Shown here: in pieces, positions 9,598 to 17,727 of the stretch
Position numbering within the stretch: position 1 is the stretch's first letter
Layout of the letters: each line of letters begins with the position of its first letter
Assembly (NCBI RefSeq): GCF_900113835.1
Contig: NZ_FOQV01000006.1
Coordinates: 124,001 to 188,000 of the forward strand
From: Allobosea sp. OK403
Lineage (GTDB): Bacteria > Pseudomonadota > Alphaproteobacteria > Rhizobiales > Beijerinckiaceae
Length of the DNA: 64,000 bases
Direction: 5' to 3'
Made by a program: the position numbers and the translations under genes
Notes under the pieces: generated by a model
Database searches by the model: none
Told to the model about the DNA's origin: nothing
Seen by the model: the letters and a program-made list of their open reading frames with translations, nothing else

Positions 9598-10509
9598 ATG
9601 ACTGCCTTGCCGGATTCCATTGATGCGACGCAGGCTCTCCTGCAATCGCAGGGCTATGTCGCCGACCGCTCGCTTGCGACCGTGCTGTTCCTGGCGCTCA
9701 GGATGAAGCGGCCGCTGCTGCTGGAAGGCGAGGCCGGCACCGGCAAGACCGAGATCGCGAAAGTGCTCTCGGCTGCGCTGGGGCGCAAGTTGATCCGGCT
9801 GCAATGCTATGAGGGGCTCGACCTCGCCTCGGCCGTCTATGAATGGAACTATGCCGGCCAGATGATGGCGATAAGGCTCGCCGAGGCGGGCGGTGCGACG
9901 GGCGATCGCGACCGGCTTGAGGCCGACATCTTCTCGGAGAAATATCTGGTCAAGCGTCCGCTCTTGCAGGCGCTGGAGCCGCAGGAGGGTGGCGCGCCGA
10001 TCCTGCTGATCGATGAGCTCGACCGTACCGACGAGGCTTTCGAGGCCTTCCTGCTCGAAGTTCTGGCGGATTCGCAGGTGACGATTCCGGAGCTCGGTAC
10101 GATCAAGGCGGCCGAGCCGCCGATCGTGATCCTGACCTCGAACCGCACCCGCGAGATCCATGACGCGCTGAAGCGGCGCTGCCTCTATCACTGGGTCGGC
10201 TACCCTGATGCCGTCCGCGAGCTCGCCATCCTCAAGGCGCGCGCGCCAGGCGCTCCCGCCAAGCTGGCGAAGCAGGTCGTCTCCTTCGTGCAGGCGATCC
10301 GCAAGGAGGAATTGTTCAAGGCGCCCGGTGTCGCCGAGACGCTCGACTGGGCGAGTGCTTTGGTGGAGCTCGACGCGGTCGCGCTCGATCCCGCGCTGGT
10401 CTCGGACACGCTGGGCGCGCTGCTGAAATACCAGGACGATATCCAGGCGATGCAGGGCTCGAAGGTGAAGGAACTGCTGGATCAGGTGAAGGCGGAAGCG
10501 CGGGGCTAG
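9598..10509 (+). CDS. coxD: MoxR-family AAA+ ATPase (CoxD-like)
   Basis: A 303-residue AAA+ ATPase. Walker A is GEAGTGKTEIAK, Walker B LLIDELDR, and sensor 1 LTSNRTREIHDALKRR. MoxR ATPases act with VWA proteins as cofactor-insertion chaperones; in Oligotropha CoxD works with CoxE to build the Mo/Cu centre. Here the CoxE partner is the gene at 11193. ATG at 9598 follows a GAGAG sequence. The 180 bp upstream (9417-9597) contain no gene I can support. Confidence 0.9.
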   Translation: MTALPDSIDATQALLQSQGYVADRSLATVLFLALRMKRPLLLEGEAGTGKTEIAKVLSAALGRKLIRLQCYEGLDLASAVYEWNYAGQMMAIRLAEAGGATGDRDRLEADIFSEKYLVKRPLLQALEPQEGGAPILLIDELDRTDEAFEAFLLEVLADSQVTIPELGTIKAAEPPIVILTSNRTREIHDALKRRCLYHWVGYPDAVRELAILKARAPGAPAKLAKQVVSFVQAIRKEELFKAPGVAETLDWASALVELDAVALDPALVSDTLGALLKYQDDIQAMQGSKVKELLDQVKAEARG

Positions 10510-10524
10510 GTTGGGCTCACCGTC

Positions 10525-10587
10525 ATGGTCGACCTTGTGTCGACCATCTACGCCTTCGTTCAACCGGCCGACACGTCGCAAGACGTG
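10525..10587. other. Two hairpins after coxD
   Basis: Perfect 9-bp arms ATGGTCGAC (10525-10533) / GTCGACCAT (10539-10547) with 5-nt loop, then CACGTC (10572-10577) / GACGTG (10582-10587) with 4-nt loop. They lie between coxD and the NTF2-like gene. No T run follows either. Confidence 0.6.
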
Positions 10588-10630
10588 GATGGTCGGGACA
10601 TGCAAGACCATGACGGAGGAGGAGGACACC

Positions 10631-11008
10631 ATGTACAATGATCTCAAGGCGATCGAGGCGGCGACCTGGACCTATCTCAACGGGCTCTATGAGGGCGATG
10701 TCGACAAGCTCTCCCATGTCTTCCATCCGACCAGCGCGCTGACCTCGGCGCAGGAGGACGGCGCGATCAAGATCCTGCCGCGCGACCAGTGGTTGGAGTG
10801 GGTGCGCAGCCGGCCATCTCCGAAAGCCGCCGGCCTGGCGCGCGGCGACCATATCCTGACCATCGATCTAGTTGGGCCGACGCTGGCGCTGGTCAAGGTC
10901 AAATGCCAGATGCCGCCGCGCTATTTCACCGATTTGCTGTCCTTCCTGAAGGTCGATAGCAAATGGCAGGTCGTGCAGAAGGTGTTCATGACCGAGGTGG
11001 GGGAGTGA
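10631..11008 (+). CDS. NTF2-like (putative lumazine-binding/SnoaL-type) small protein
   Basis: A 125-residue protein starting MYNDLKAIEAATWTYLNGLY with the NTF2-fold pattern: N-terminal helix, LYEGDVDKLSHVFHPTSAL, a central LARGDHILTIDLVGPTLALVKVK strand pair and a final KWQVVQKVF strand. The fold is a ligand-binding cone; many are found beside oxidoreductases. Start ATG at 10631 is preceded by GAGGAGGAGGACACC. It lies between coxD and coxE, so a part in the hydroxylase pathway is likely, but nothing fixes its function. Confidence 0.75.
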   Translation: MYNDLKAIEAATWTYLNGLYEGDVDKLSHVFHPTSALTSAQEDGAIKILPRDQWLEWVRSRPSPKAAGLARGDHILTIDLVGPTLALVKVKCQMPPRYFTDLLSFLKVDSKWQVVQKVFMTEVGE

Positions 11009-11042
11009 GGCACGCGCGATTGCGTCAAAGGGCGCGGGGAAC

Positions 11043-11152
11043 CCTTCTCCCGTGTGGGAGAGGGGCAGGGGTGAGGGCCGGACGGTGCCTGATTGAGCGA
11101 TGGCAGGCCCTCATCCGGCGCTCCGCGCCACCTTCTCCCATCCGGGAGAAGG
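11043..11152. repeat. Inverted pair of palindromic intergenic repeats
   Basis: Two related units in opposite orientation. The first has hairpin TCTCCC-gtgt-GGGAGA at 11046-11061; the second has GGCGC-tcc-GCGCC at 11117-11129 and CCTTCTCCC-atcc-GGGAGAAGG at 11131-11152. Both end in a gtgaGGGCC / GGCCCtca block facing each other. This is the arrangement of a rhizobial BIME/RIME-like mosaic element between NTF2-like and coxE genes. Confidence 0.7.
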
Positions 11153-11192
11153 AAGGGCGCGTTGCGGCTTTCATGACGGTCGCGGTTCACCC

Positions 11193-12395
11193 ATGACTGG
11201 CAAGCTCCCCGAAAACGTCGCCTATTTCGCCCGAGCCCTGCGCATCGCCGGCGTGCCCGTCGGACCCGGTGCGGTGGTCGAGGCGGTCGAGGCGCTGGCC
11301 GAAGGGGCGCTGGGCGCGCGCGACGACGTCTATTGGGCTCTGCATGCGATCTTCGTGAAGAAGCATGAGGACAGCGTCGTCTACGATCAGGCTTTCCGGC
11401 TGTTCTGGCGCAGGCGGGCGCTGATCGAGAAATTGATGGCGCAGATGTCGCCCGTTTCGCCTGGCGGCGACAGCACGCCGCAGAAGGAAGAGGCCGGCGC
11501 GCTACGGGTAGCGGAGGCCTTCGCGCCGCCCAAGCGAGAGGATGACGAGCCGCCGCGGGAGCTGACCGAACTCAGCGCGCAGATGACAGTTTCCGATCGC
11601 GAGACACTGAAATCGCGCGATTTCGCCCAGATGAGCGCGGCCGAGATCGCGCGGGCGAAACAGCTGATCGCGGGCTTGAGCCTGCCCGACGACAGGGTGC
11701 CGACACGGCGCTTCCAAGCGGCGCATCAGGGTGCGCGCATCGACCCGCGCCGGACCTTTCGCCGCTCGCTGCGGGGCGGCGGCGGATCGATCGATCTGGC
11801 GTTCCGCGAGCGCGCCGAGGTGCATCCGCCGGTCGTCGCGCTGGTCGATATCTCGGGCTCGATGGCGGAGTATTCGCGCATCTTCCTGCATTTCCTGCAT
11901 GCGCTCACCGAGAAGCGCCACCGGGTGCATTCCTTCGTTTTCGGTACAAGGCTGACCAATGTCACGCGCAGCTTGCGCGCCCGCGACCCCGATGATGCGC
12001 TGGCCCTGGCGGGGCGCGCAGCGCCCGACTGGGAAGGCGGCACGCGCATCTCGACGGCGCTGCATACGTTCAACCGGATCTGGTCGCGCCGGGTTCTGGC
12101 GGGCGGAGCGGTTGTTCTGCTGTTCACCGACGGGTTGGAGCGGCATCTCGACGGGGAGCTCTCCTTCGAGATGGACCGCCTGCACCGCTCCTGCCGCCAG
12201 CTCGTCTGGCTCAACCCGCTGCTGCGCTTCGAGGCCTTCGAGGCGCGAGCCAGCGGCATCCGCGCGATGCTGCCCCATGTCGACAGCTTCCGACCGATCC
12301 ACAATCTCGCCGCGATGGCCGATCTCTGTGCAGCGCTGTCGCCGGATGCAGACCGGAAGAGCGATCCACGCCAGTGGTTGAAGAAGGCCGGGTGA
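11193..12395 (+). CDS. coxE: VWA-domain protein, CoxE-like
   Basis: A 400-residue protein with a C-terminal von Willebrand A domain (about residues 205-390). The MIDAS metal site is DISGSM, with a later FTDGLERHLDGE. The N-terminal half is a helical CoxE region (ENVAYFARALRIAGVPVGPG). CoxE partners the MoxR ATPase CoxD during maturation of molybdenum hydroxylases. ATG at 11193 (MTGKLPENVAYF) is the family-typical start; the open frame continues upstream into the palindromic repeat. Confidence 0.9.
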   Translation: MTGKLPENVAYFARALRIAGVPVGPGAVVEAVEALAEGALGARDDVYWALHAIFVKKHEDSVVYDQAFRLFWRRRALIEKLMAQMSPVSPGGDSTPQKEEAGALRVAEAFAPPKREDDEPPRELTELSAQMTVSDRETLKSRDFAQMSAAEIARAKQLIAGLSLPDDRVPTRRFQAAHQGARIDPRRTFRRSLRGGGGSIDLAFRERAEVHPPVVALVDISGSMAEYSRIFLHFLHALTEKRHRVHSFVFGTRLTNVTRSLRARDPDDALALAGRAAPDWEGGTRISTALHTFNRIWSRRVLAGGAVVLLFTDGLERHLDGELSFEMDRLHRSCRQLVWLNPLLRFEAFEARASGIRAMLPHVDSFRPIHNLAAMADLCAALSPDADRKSDPRQWLKKAG

Positions 12396-12481
12396 GGCAT
12401 GATATCGGTGCAGGTCTTCCAGCCTCTACGCTCGCAAGGGCGGGAAGCGTCTGAAGTCATAGCGAGATCGAAGGTCATGCC

Positions 12482-12835
12482 ATGATCAGCACCGACACGG
12501 ACATCCTCAGCCTCGCCGAAGCCTGGGCCAGGTCGGGCCGCGGCGTCGCGCTCGCCACCGTGATCGAGACCTGGGGCTCGGCGCCGCGCCCGGTCGGCTC
12601 GCATCTCGTCATCGATGACGAGGGCAATTTCCAGGGCTCGGTCTCGGGCGGTTGCGTCGAGGGTGCGGTCGTGGAGGAGGCGGCCGAGGTCATCGGCGAT
12701 GGGAAAGCCCGTACGCTCGAATTCGGCGTTGCCGACGAAACTGCCTGGAAGGTCGGGCTCTCCTGCGGCGGGCGGATTCGGGTGTATGTCGAGCGGATTC
12801 TGGTCGAGCGGATTGTGGCTGAGAAAGTGAACTGA
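12482..12835 (+). CDS. XdhC/CoxI-family protein, N-terminal half only
   Basis: A 117-residue protein that consists only of the XdhC_CoxI domain: GRGVALATVIETWGSAPRPVGSHLVI, then GSVSGGCVEGAVVEEA and a final LSCGGRIRVYVE. Full XdhC proteins, which bind and sulphurate the molybdenum cofactor before insertion, add a C-terminal Rossmann domain; here that half is encoded separately at 13469. Its TGA overlaps the ATG of the LysE-family gene (ATGA at 12832-12836 region), so they are coupled. Confidence 0.85.
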   Translation: MISTDTDILSLAEAWARSGRGVALATVIETWGSAPRPVGSHLVIDDEGNFQGSVSGGCVEGAVVEEAAEVIGDGKARTLEFGVADETAWKVGLSCGGRIRVYVERILVERIVAEKVN

Positions 12836-13464
12836 TGGCCTCCTGGGAAACCCTTGTCGCCTTCGCGACGCTGACCATCCTGGTCGCCTATTTCCCGGGG
12901 CCGGCGCTGCTCTATACGGCGGCGCAGACGATTTCGCATGGCCGCCGCGCCGGCTTCATGGCGATGCTCGGCATCCATCTCGGCTGCTATCTGCATGTCT
13001 TTGCCGCCGCCTTCGGCCTGTCGGCGGTGTTCAAGCATGTGCCCGAGCTGTATGTCGCGGTGAAGCTTGCGGGCGCGTTCTATCTCGTCTGGCTCGGCAT
13101 CGGCATGATCCGCGCCAAGCTGGCCCAGGGCGACGCTCTCGTGACGCCAGCCAAGACGGTCAAGCGCGCCTTGATCGACAGCTTCATCGTCGAGGTGCTG
13201 AACCCCAAGGTTGCGCTGTTCTTCATTGCGCTCCTGCCGCAATTCGTCGATCCGGCCGGCTCCCTGCCGGTCTGGGCGCAGTTCCTGATCCTCGGCACGA
13301 TCGTCAATTTCGCCTTTTCCTCAGCCGATTTCGTCACGGTCCTGGGGGCGTCCGCCGTGATCAAGACGATGAAGCAGACGAAGGCCGGCTTCGCCTTCGG
13401 GCGCTGGCTCGGTGGCTCGATGATGATCGGGCTCGGGCTGAAGCTCGCGACCGATAAGGGCTGA
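12835..13464 (+). CDS. LysE/RhtB-family exporter
   Basis: A 209-residue inner-membrane protein with about six hydrophobic segments. It starts MASWETLVAFATLTILVAYF and contains the family motif PGPALLYTAAQTISHGRRAG and a later VEVLNPKVALFFIALLPQFV. The family exports amino acids or related compounds. Its ATG overlaps the stop of the N-terminal XdhC gene and only 4 bp separate its end from the C-terminal XdhC gene, so it is embedded between the two halves of a split maturation factor. Confidence 0.88.
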   Translation: MASWETLVAFATLTILVAYFPGPALLYTAAQTISHGRRAGFMAMLGIHLGCYLHVFAAAFGLSAVFKHVPELYVAVKLAGAFYLVWLGIGMIRAKLAQGDALVTPAKTVKRALIDSFIVEVLNPKVALFFIALLPQFVDPAGSLPVWAQFLILGTIVNFAFSSADFVTVLGASAVIKTMKQTKAGFAFGRWLGGSMMIGLGLKLATDKG

Positions 13465-13468
13465 GCCG

Positions 13469-14161
13469 ATGGAACTTTCGATCCTGTCTGCGCTCAATGC
13501 CGAGCGCACTGCGCGGCGGGCGAGCGTGCTCGTTACCACGATCGCAAGCGGTGCGCAGCGGCTGGTCAAGGCAGCCGAGATTGCCGCCGATCCTCTGGCA
13601 GAGCTGCTCGACAAGCAGTTGCGCATGGCCAAGAGCGCCATGGTCGAGGTTGAGGGGGCCCAGTATTTCCTGACCGTGCAGGCGCCGCATCCGCGCATCG
13701 TCATCACCGGCGCCGTCCATGTCTCGCAGGCGATGGCGCCGATGGCGAAGCTGCTCGACCTCGACCTCGTCATCATCGATCCGCGTACCGCCTTCGCCAC
13801 GCCTGAGCGCTTTCCCGGGGTGCGCCTGCTAACGGAATGGCCGGACGAGGCGATCGCGACGATCGGGCTCGACGGCTACACGGCCTTCGTCGCGCTGACG
13901 CATGATCCCAAGGTCGACGATCCCGGGCTGGAGGCCGCCCTGCGCTCCGATTGCTTCTATGTCGGTGCGCTCGGCAGCCGGAAGACGCACGCCCGGCGCA
14001 TCGAGCGGCTGGCGGCTGCGGGCTTCGATGAGACCGCGACCGGGCGCATCCATGCGCCGATCGGGCTCGACATCGGCGCGGTGTCGCCGGCCGAGATTGC
14101 GCTCGCGATCCTGGCCGAAATCGTCAGCAGCTTGCGCGGTCCGCGCCGCAAACCGGCCTGA
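13469..14161 (+). CDS. XdhC-family protein, C-terminal Rossmann half
   Basis: A 230-residue protein. Residues about 70-220 are the XdhC Rossmann domain: PRIVITGAVHVSQAMAPMA, LDLDLVIIDPRTAFATPERF, FVALTHDPKVDDPGLEAAL, YVGALGSRKTHARRIERL and a terminal PIGLDIGAVSPAEIALAILAEI. It is the complement of the 117-residue N-terminal half at 12482. Together they would act in molybdenum cofactor handling for the CoxSLM enzyme. RBS is weak; the ATG lies 4 bp after the LysE-family stop. Confidence 0.88.
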   Translation: MELSILSALNAERTARRASVLVTTIASGAQRLVKAAEIAADPLAELLDKQLRMAKSAMVEVEGAQYFLTVQAPHPRIVITGAVHVSQAMAPMAKLLDLDLVIIDPRTAFATPERFPGVRLLTEWPDEAIATIGLDGYTAFVALTHDPKVDDPGLEAALRSDCFYVGALGSRKTHARRIERLAAAGFDETATGRIHAPIGLDIGAVSPAEIALAILAEIVSSLRGPRRKPA

Positions 14162-14173
14162 GCCACAAACCAG

Positions 14174-15772
14174 ATGAAATTCGGACCCGTCGCCATCACC
14201 GAGGCTGCAGGCTGCATCGCCGCGCACACCGTCCGCGCTGGCGACGTCATCTTAAGGAAGGGCGCGACGATCAGCGCGGAGGACGCAGGCAGGCTCGCCG
14301 CCGCCGGCCTGACGGAGCTCGTCGCCGTCAGGTTGGAGCCAGGCGACATCGATGAGAATGCAGCGGCGGCGAAGCTGGCCGCTGCATTGGCGGGGCAAGG
14401 CATCGTCACCGAGACCCCCTTCACCGGCCGCGTCAATCTCTTCGCGACCACAGCAGGCGTGCTGACGATCGATGTCGCGGCGATCGACCGCTTCAATCGG
14501 GTCGACGAGGCGATCACTGCCGCGACCTTGCCGGCGATGAAGCCTGTCGTCGCGGGCGAGATGGTCGGCACGGTCAAGATCATCCCCTATGGCCTTGCCG
14601 GGAGCCTGGTCGACGAGGCGCTGGCGGCCATCTTTGGCGCGCCGATCTCGGTCGCAGCCTATCGGCCGGTCTCCGTCGCGGTGATCTCGACGCTCCTGCC
14701 TGGCCTCAAGCCCTCGGTCATCGAGAAGACCCTGCGGATCATGGCTGACCGGCTCACGCCGGCCGGCGCAAGCCTGTCCGCCGACAGGCGCGTGCCACAT
14801 GAGGTTACGCCATTGGCGCAGGCGCTTGCGAAGATGGCGGCGGGGCCGGCCGACATCGTCGTCGTCTTCGGGGCCTCGGCCATCACCGACCGGCGCGATG
14901 TGATCCCGCAGGCGCTGCTCGCGGCCGGTGGGCGGATCGAGCATCTCGGCATGCCGGTCGACCCTGGGAATCTGCTGCTGATCGGCGAGCTTGGCGGCAA
15001 GCCGGTGATCGGCGCACCCGGCTGTGCCCGCTCGCCCAAGGAGAACGGCTTCGACTGGGTGCTGCAGCGCAGTCTTGCCGGCATTCCCGTCCGCAAGGCC
15101 GATATTCAGGCGATGGGCGTCGGCGGCCTCCTGATGGAGATCGTCTCGCGGCCACAGCCACGTGCTCCGGGCCATGCGGAGGCTGCACCGGTTGCCGGCA
15201 TGGTGCTCGCTGCCGGTCGCTCGACTCGGATGGGCGAGGCCAACAAGCTGCTGCAGGCTGTGCGCGGCAAGCCACTGGTGCGCCACGCCGTCGAGGCGCA
15301 ACTGGCGTCGCGGGCCGGGCCTGTCCTGGTGGTGACGGGGCATCAGCAGAAGGAGGTCGCCGCGGCGCTGGCCGGCCTCGATATTCGCCTCGTCCATAAT
15401 CCCGATTTCGCCAGTGGCCTTGCCAGCTCGGTGAAGGCTGGGCTTGCCGCATTGCCGGCCTCGGCGCCGGGCGTTGTGGTTTCGCTCGGCGACATGCCCA
15501 ATGTGACCGCGCAAGTGATCGACAGGTTGGCCGAAGTCTTCGCCGACAGGCCGGATGCGCTCGCGGTGGTGCCAACACTGCTCGGCCAGCGCGGCAATCC
15601 AGTGCTACTCGCCCGGGCGCTGTTCCCGGCGGTGGCGCGCTTGAACGGCGATCAGGGCGCCAGGCGCCTGCTCGACGAGGCCGGCGAGGCCGTTGCCGAG
15701 GTGCCGCTGGACGATCCGGCGATCGCGCTGGATGTCGATACGCCGGAGGCGCTGCGGGCGTTGGTTGGATAG
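14174..15772 (+). CDS. Fusion of molybdopterin-binding (MoeA/MoaB-type) and MobA/MocA-type nucleotidyltransferase domains
   Basis: A 532-residue two-domain protein. Residues about 1-335 resemble a molybdopterin-binding MoCF domain (RPVSVAVISTLLPGLKPS, VVVFGASAITDRRDVIP). Residues about 340-532 form a MobA-like nucleotidyltransferase: MVLAAGRSTRMGEANKLL, then SLGDMPNVT and QRGNPVLLAR, as in MocA, which attaches CMP to molybdopterin for xanthine-oxidase-family enzymes. That cofactor type is what CoxL needs. The gene starts 12 bp after the XdhC C-half and closes the cox operon. Confidence 0.88.
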   Translation: MKFGPVAITEAAGCIAAHTVRAGDVILRKGATISAEDAGRLAAAGLTELVAVRLEPGDIDENAAAAKLAAALAGQGIVTETPFTGRVNLFATTAGVLTIDVAAIDRFNRVDEAITAATLPAMKPVVAGEMVGTVKIIPYGLAGSLVDEALAAIFGAPISVAAYRPVSVAVISTLLPGLKPSVIEKTLRIMADRLTPAGASLSADRRVPHEVTPLAQALAKMAAGPADIVVVFGASAITDRRDVIPQALLAAGGRIEHLGMPVDPGNLLLIGELGGKPVIGAPGCARSPKENGFDWVLQRSLAGIPVRKADIQAMGVGGLLMEIVSRPQPRAPGHAEAAPVAGMVLAAGRSTRMGEANKLLQAVRGKPLVRHAVEAQLASRAGPVLVVTGHQQKEVAAALAGLDIRLVHNPDFASGLASSVKAGLAALPASAPGVVVSLGDMPNVTAQVIDRLAEVFADRPDALAVVPTLLGQRGNPVLLARALFPAVARLNGDQGARRLLDEAGEAVAEVPLDDPAIALDVDTPEALRALVG

Positions 15773-15784
15773 GGAGATGGCTTG

Positions 15785-15809
15785 ATTTGGACTATGTATT
15801 GGTCCAAAT
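15785..15809. promoter_or_regulatory. Palindromic operator before the toxin-antitoxin pair
   Basis: Perfect 8-bp arms ATTTGGAC (15785-15792) and GTCCAAAT (15802-15809) with a 9-nt AT-rich spacer, 33 bp before the antitoxin start. AT-rich sequence here contrasts with the GC-rich flanks and probably includes the promoter. Phd-type antitoxins usually repress their own operon at such sites. Confidence 0.65.
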
Positions 15810-15842
15810 TATTGAAGCTGCGTTGCAGGAAGAGGCTTGCCG

Positions 15843-16100
15843 ATGAATATCTCCGTCAGCGAGGCCAAAGGGCAACTGACCGACCTCGTCCGCCGCGCGG
15901 AGGCCGGCGAGGAGGTGGTTCTGACCCGCCATGGTCAGGCGGCGGTTCGGTTGGTTCCTGTGAAGCCAGTTGTTGACAGCGCGGCGCGACGGCGGGTCAT
16001 CGAGACGGCCCAGGAGATGGCGCGCGGCAAGATATTGCCTGGGCCGGACGCCGCCCGAAGCCAGGACTTCCTCTATGACGAGGACGGCTTGCCGAAGTGA
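15843..16100 (+). CDS. Phd/YefM-family antitoxin
   Basis: An 85-residue protein with the Phd fold signature MNISVSEAKGQLTDLVRRAE followed by EEVVLTRHGQAAVRLVP. The N-terminal half binds the operator and the C-terminal tail (DAARSQDFLYDEDGLPK) is expected to wrap the toxin. ATG at 15843 follows AGGAAGAGG; an in-frame TTG at 15837 would add two residues. Its TGA overlaps the GTG start of the downstream PIN toxin, the usual coupling in such pairs. Confidence 0.88.
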   Translation: MNISVSEAKGQLTDLVRRAEAGEEVVLTRHGQAAVRLVPVKPVVDSAARRRVIETAQEMARGKILPGPDAARSQDFLYDEDGLPK

Positions 16101-16486
16101 TCGCGGTCGACACCTCCACGCTGATGGCGATCCTTCTCGACGAACCTCGAGCGGGCGACTGCATGGCGGCCTTGGAGCACGCGGGCGAGGTCGTGATCTC
16201 GGCTGGAACATTGACCGAAGCGCTGATCGTCGCGAGCAAGCGAGGGCTTGGTGATGCGATGGCCTATTTGGTCGATCGCTTCGGCTTTACCGTCGTCGAT
16301 GTGACGCTGGCGGAAGCACGACGCGCGGCTGCGGCGCATGAGATATGGGGCAGGGGCGTCCACCCGGCCGGGCTGAATTTCGGCGACTGTTTCGCCTATG
16401 CCGTCGCCAGACAGCACGATTGCCCGCTGCTCTTCGTCGGCGATGATTTCGTCAAGACCGATATCAGATCTGCGCTCGCATCTTAG
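16097..16486 (+). CDS. vapC: VapC-like PIN-domain toxin ribonuclease
   Basis: A 129-residue PIN-domain RNase. The acidic metal-binding residues are present: Asp5 (IAVDTSTLMAIL), Glu41 (GTLTEALIV), Asp in LNFGDCFAYAVA and Asp in LLFVGDDFVKT. VapC toxins cut tRNA or rRNA. It starts at GTG 16097, overlapping the antitoxin stop. The partner is a Phd-type rather than an AbrB-type antitoxin, a common combination. Confidence 0.88.
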   Translation: MIAVDTSTLMAILLDEPRAGDCMAALEHAGEVVISAGTLTEALIVASKRGLGDAMAYLVDRFGFTVVDVTLAEARRAAAAHEIWGRGVHPAGLNFGDCFAYAVARQHDCPLLFVGDDFVKTDIRSALAS

Positions 16487-16642
16487 AAAGGGTGTCACCG
16501 CAGCCACTCCCGGCGCATGGCCGGATGCATGCCCTGACTGCAGAAGCTTGGCAGGAGGCTTGCAAGCTTTTGTTAACCACAGGGGCGCACCCTATATCTA
16601 ACCGGCTCAACTTTCATCGTGACGTGGCGAAGGGAGATGGCA

Positions 16643-16912
16643 ATGGCTTCAGCGGACTTCATCCGGCAGTTGGCGGGATACGGATTGACGACGGCGACGA
16701 TCCTCTACCGCATGCCCGATCACCCGAAATTGCTGCAGACCTATATCTGGCAGCAATATGATCTCGCCCCGCGCTTCCCGCAGCTGCACGACTTTCTGGA
16801 TTTCTGGAAGCGCGAGCTGGAAGGCCCGCTTCATTCGGTCACAGTCGCGCATTCGCGCCTGATCCGTCCGGCCGAAATCATCAACGTCAACGGCGTGCTG
16901 ACGCTGCATTGA
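16643..16912 (+). CDS. usg: Usg family protein
   Basis: An 89-residue protein with the conserved Usg core: QLAGYGLTTATILYRMPDHP, LLQTYIWQQYDLAPRFPQL, then FWKRELEGPLHSV and RLIRPAEI. Usg was first seen between trpF and trpB in Caulobacter and is nearly confined to alphaproteobacteria; its function is unknown. ATG 16643 is favoured because AGGGAG ends 6 bases upstream; ATG 16637 has no room for a ribosome site. No trp genes are nearby. Confidence 0.88.
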   Translation: MASADFIRQLAGYGLTTATILYRMPDHPKLLQTYIWQQYDLAPRFPQLHDFLDFWKRELEGPLHSVTVAHSRLIRPAEIINVNGVLTLH

Positions 16913-16939
16913 AGGCCCGAGAGCCGGAGGATTTCATCC

Positions 16940-17057
16940 AAGAGTAGAGCAGGATCGACACGAAAAGCCGGTTTCCACTTTTTCGCATCCTGCTCTGGCC
17001 CGCGCGCCCGGGCAGAGCGCAAAACACCACAACCCCTTTTTTTGCATCCTGCCCTCG
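16940..17057. repeat. Dispersed palindromic repeat, copy A (two adjacent units)
   Basis: First unit 16944-16996 begins TAGAGCAGGAT, contains GCCGGTTTCCACTTTTTCGC and ends ATCCTGCTCT, so its ends are inverted repeats. A degenerate second unit (GGGCAGAGCGCAAAAC ... TTTGCATCCTGCCCT) spans 17010-17057. The same family occurs at 24577-24755. Confidence 0.75.
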
Positions 17058-17130
17058 GCGTCGCCGCGCTTGTTGCGCGGGGCTTGCGCATGCTAGGCCG
17101 CTGCTCCCGACCCGGCCCGGCCTTGTCCTA

Positions 17131-17727
17131 TTGTCATATCCATTGCGCACTTCCGGACTACTGACGGCGCTCGCCGCCCTGCCTGGAGAGCGCATCGGGG
17201 TCGCCACGATCATGTCTGCGCTCAAGGATCGGACCTACGCGCTGCTCGTGGTCCTGCTCGGCCTGCCTAATTGCCTGCCAATGCCGCCGCCGATCCCGCT
17301 GGTCTGCGGCCTGGTGCTCGCCTTCGTCGCGGTGCAGATGCTGACCGGCCGCGCCATGCCGTGGTTGCCGCAGGCGGTGCTCGGCAAGAGCGTCGGCAAG
17401 CCTGAACTCAGCCGCGCCGTGGCCCGCGCCGTGCCGGTATTGACGCGGCTCGAGCGCTTTTCGCGGCCCCGCCTGACCGTCCTGGGCAGCGCCTTGGCGA
17501 CCCCGGTGCTCGGGCTGATCATCCTCGTGCTGGCGCTGGGTCTCGTCGTTGCGGCGCCCTTCATCGGGCAGATCCCGCTTGGGCTCGCCGTCTGCCTGGT
17601 CGGCCTGGGTCTCGTCGAGCGCGACGGGTTGTTCATCATCGCTGGCGCCGTCATCGGCGCGGGCGGGTTGATCCTCAGCGCCGGCTTCGCCTATGCGATC
17701 GTCAGCGGTCTTTCCGGGCTGTTTTAG
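17131..17727 (+). CDS. ExoD-family membrane protein
   Basis: A 198-residue protein matching the ExoD family (exopolysaccharide synthesis, ExoD): LLTALAALPGERIGVATIMS, VVLLGLPNCLPMPPPIPLVCG and three hydrophobic C-terminal segments. ExoD was named from a Sinorhizobium mutant defective in exopolysaccharide and alkali tolerance; the biochemical role is unknown. The longest frame begins with TTG at 17131 (MSYPLRTSG); no ribosome site is evident and the start is uncertain. Confidence 0.8.
   Translation: MSYPLRTSGLLTALAALPGERIGVATIMSALKDRTYALLVVLLGLPNCLPMPPPIPLVCGLVLAFVAVQMLTGRAMPWLPQAVLGKSVGKPELSRAVARAVPVLTRLERFSRPRLTVLGSALATPVLGLIILVLALGLVVAAPFIGQIPLGLAVCLVGLGLVERDGLFIIAGAVIGAGGLILSAGFAYAIVSGLSGLF

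Noticed and set aside
15785-16486. Mobile-element boundary around the toxin-antitoxin pair
   Set aside because: No integrase, tRNA, direct repeats or base-composition break beyond the short AT-rich operator.
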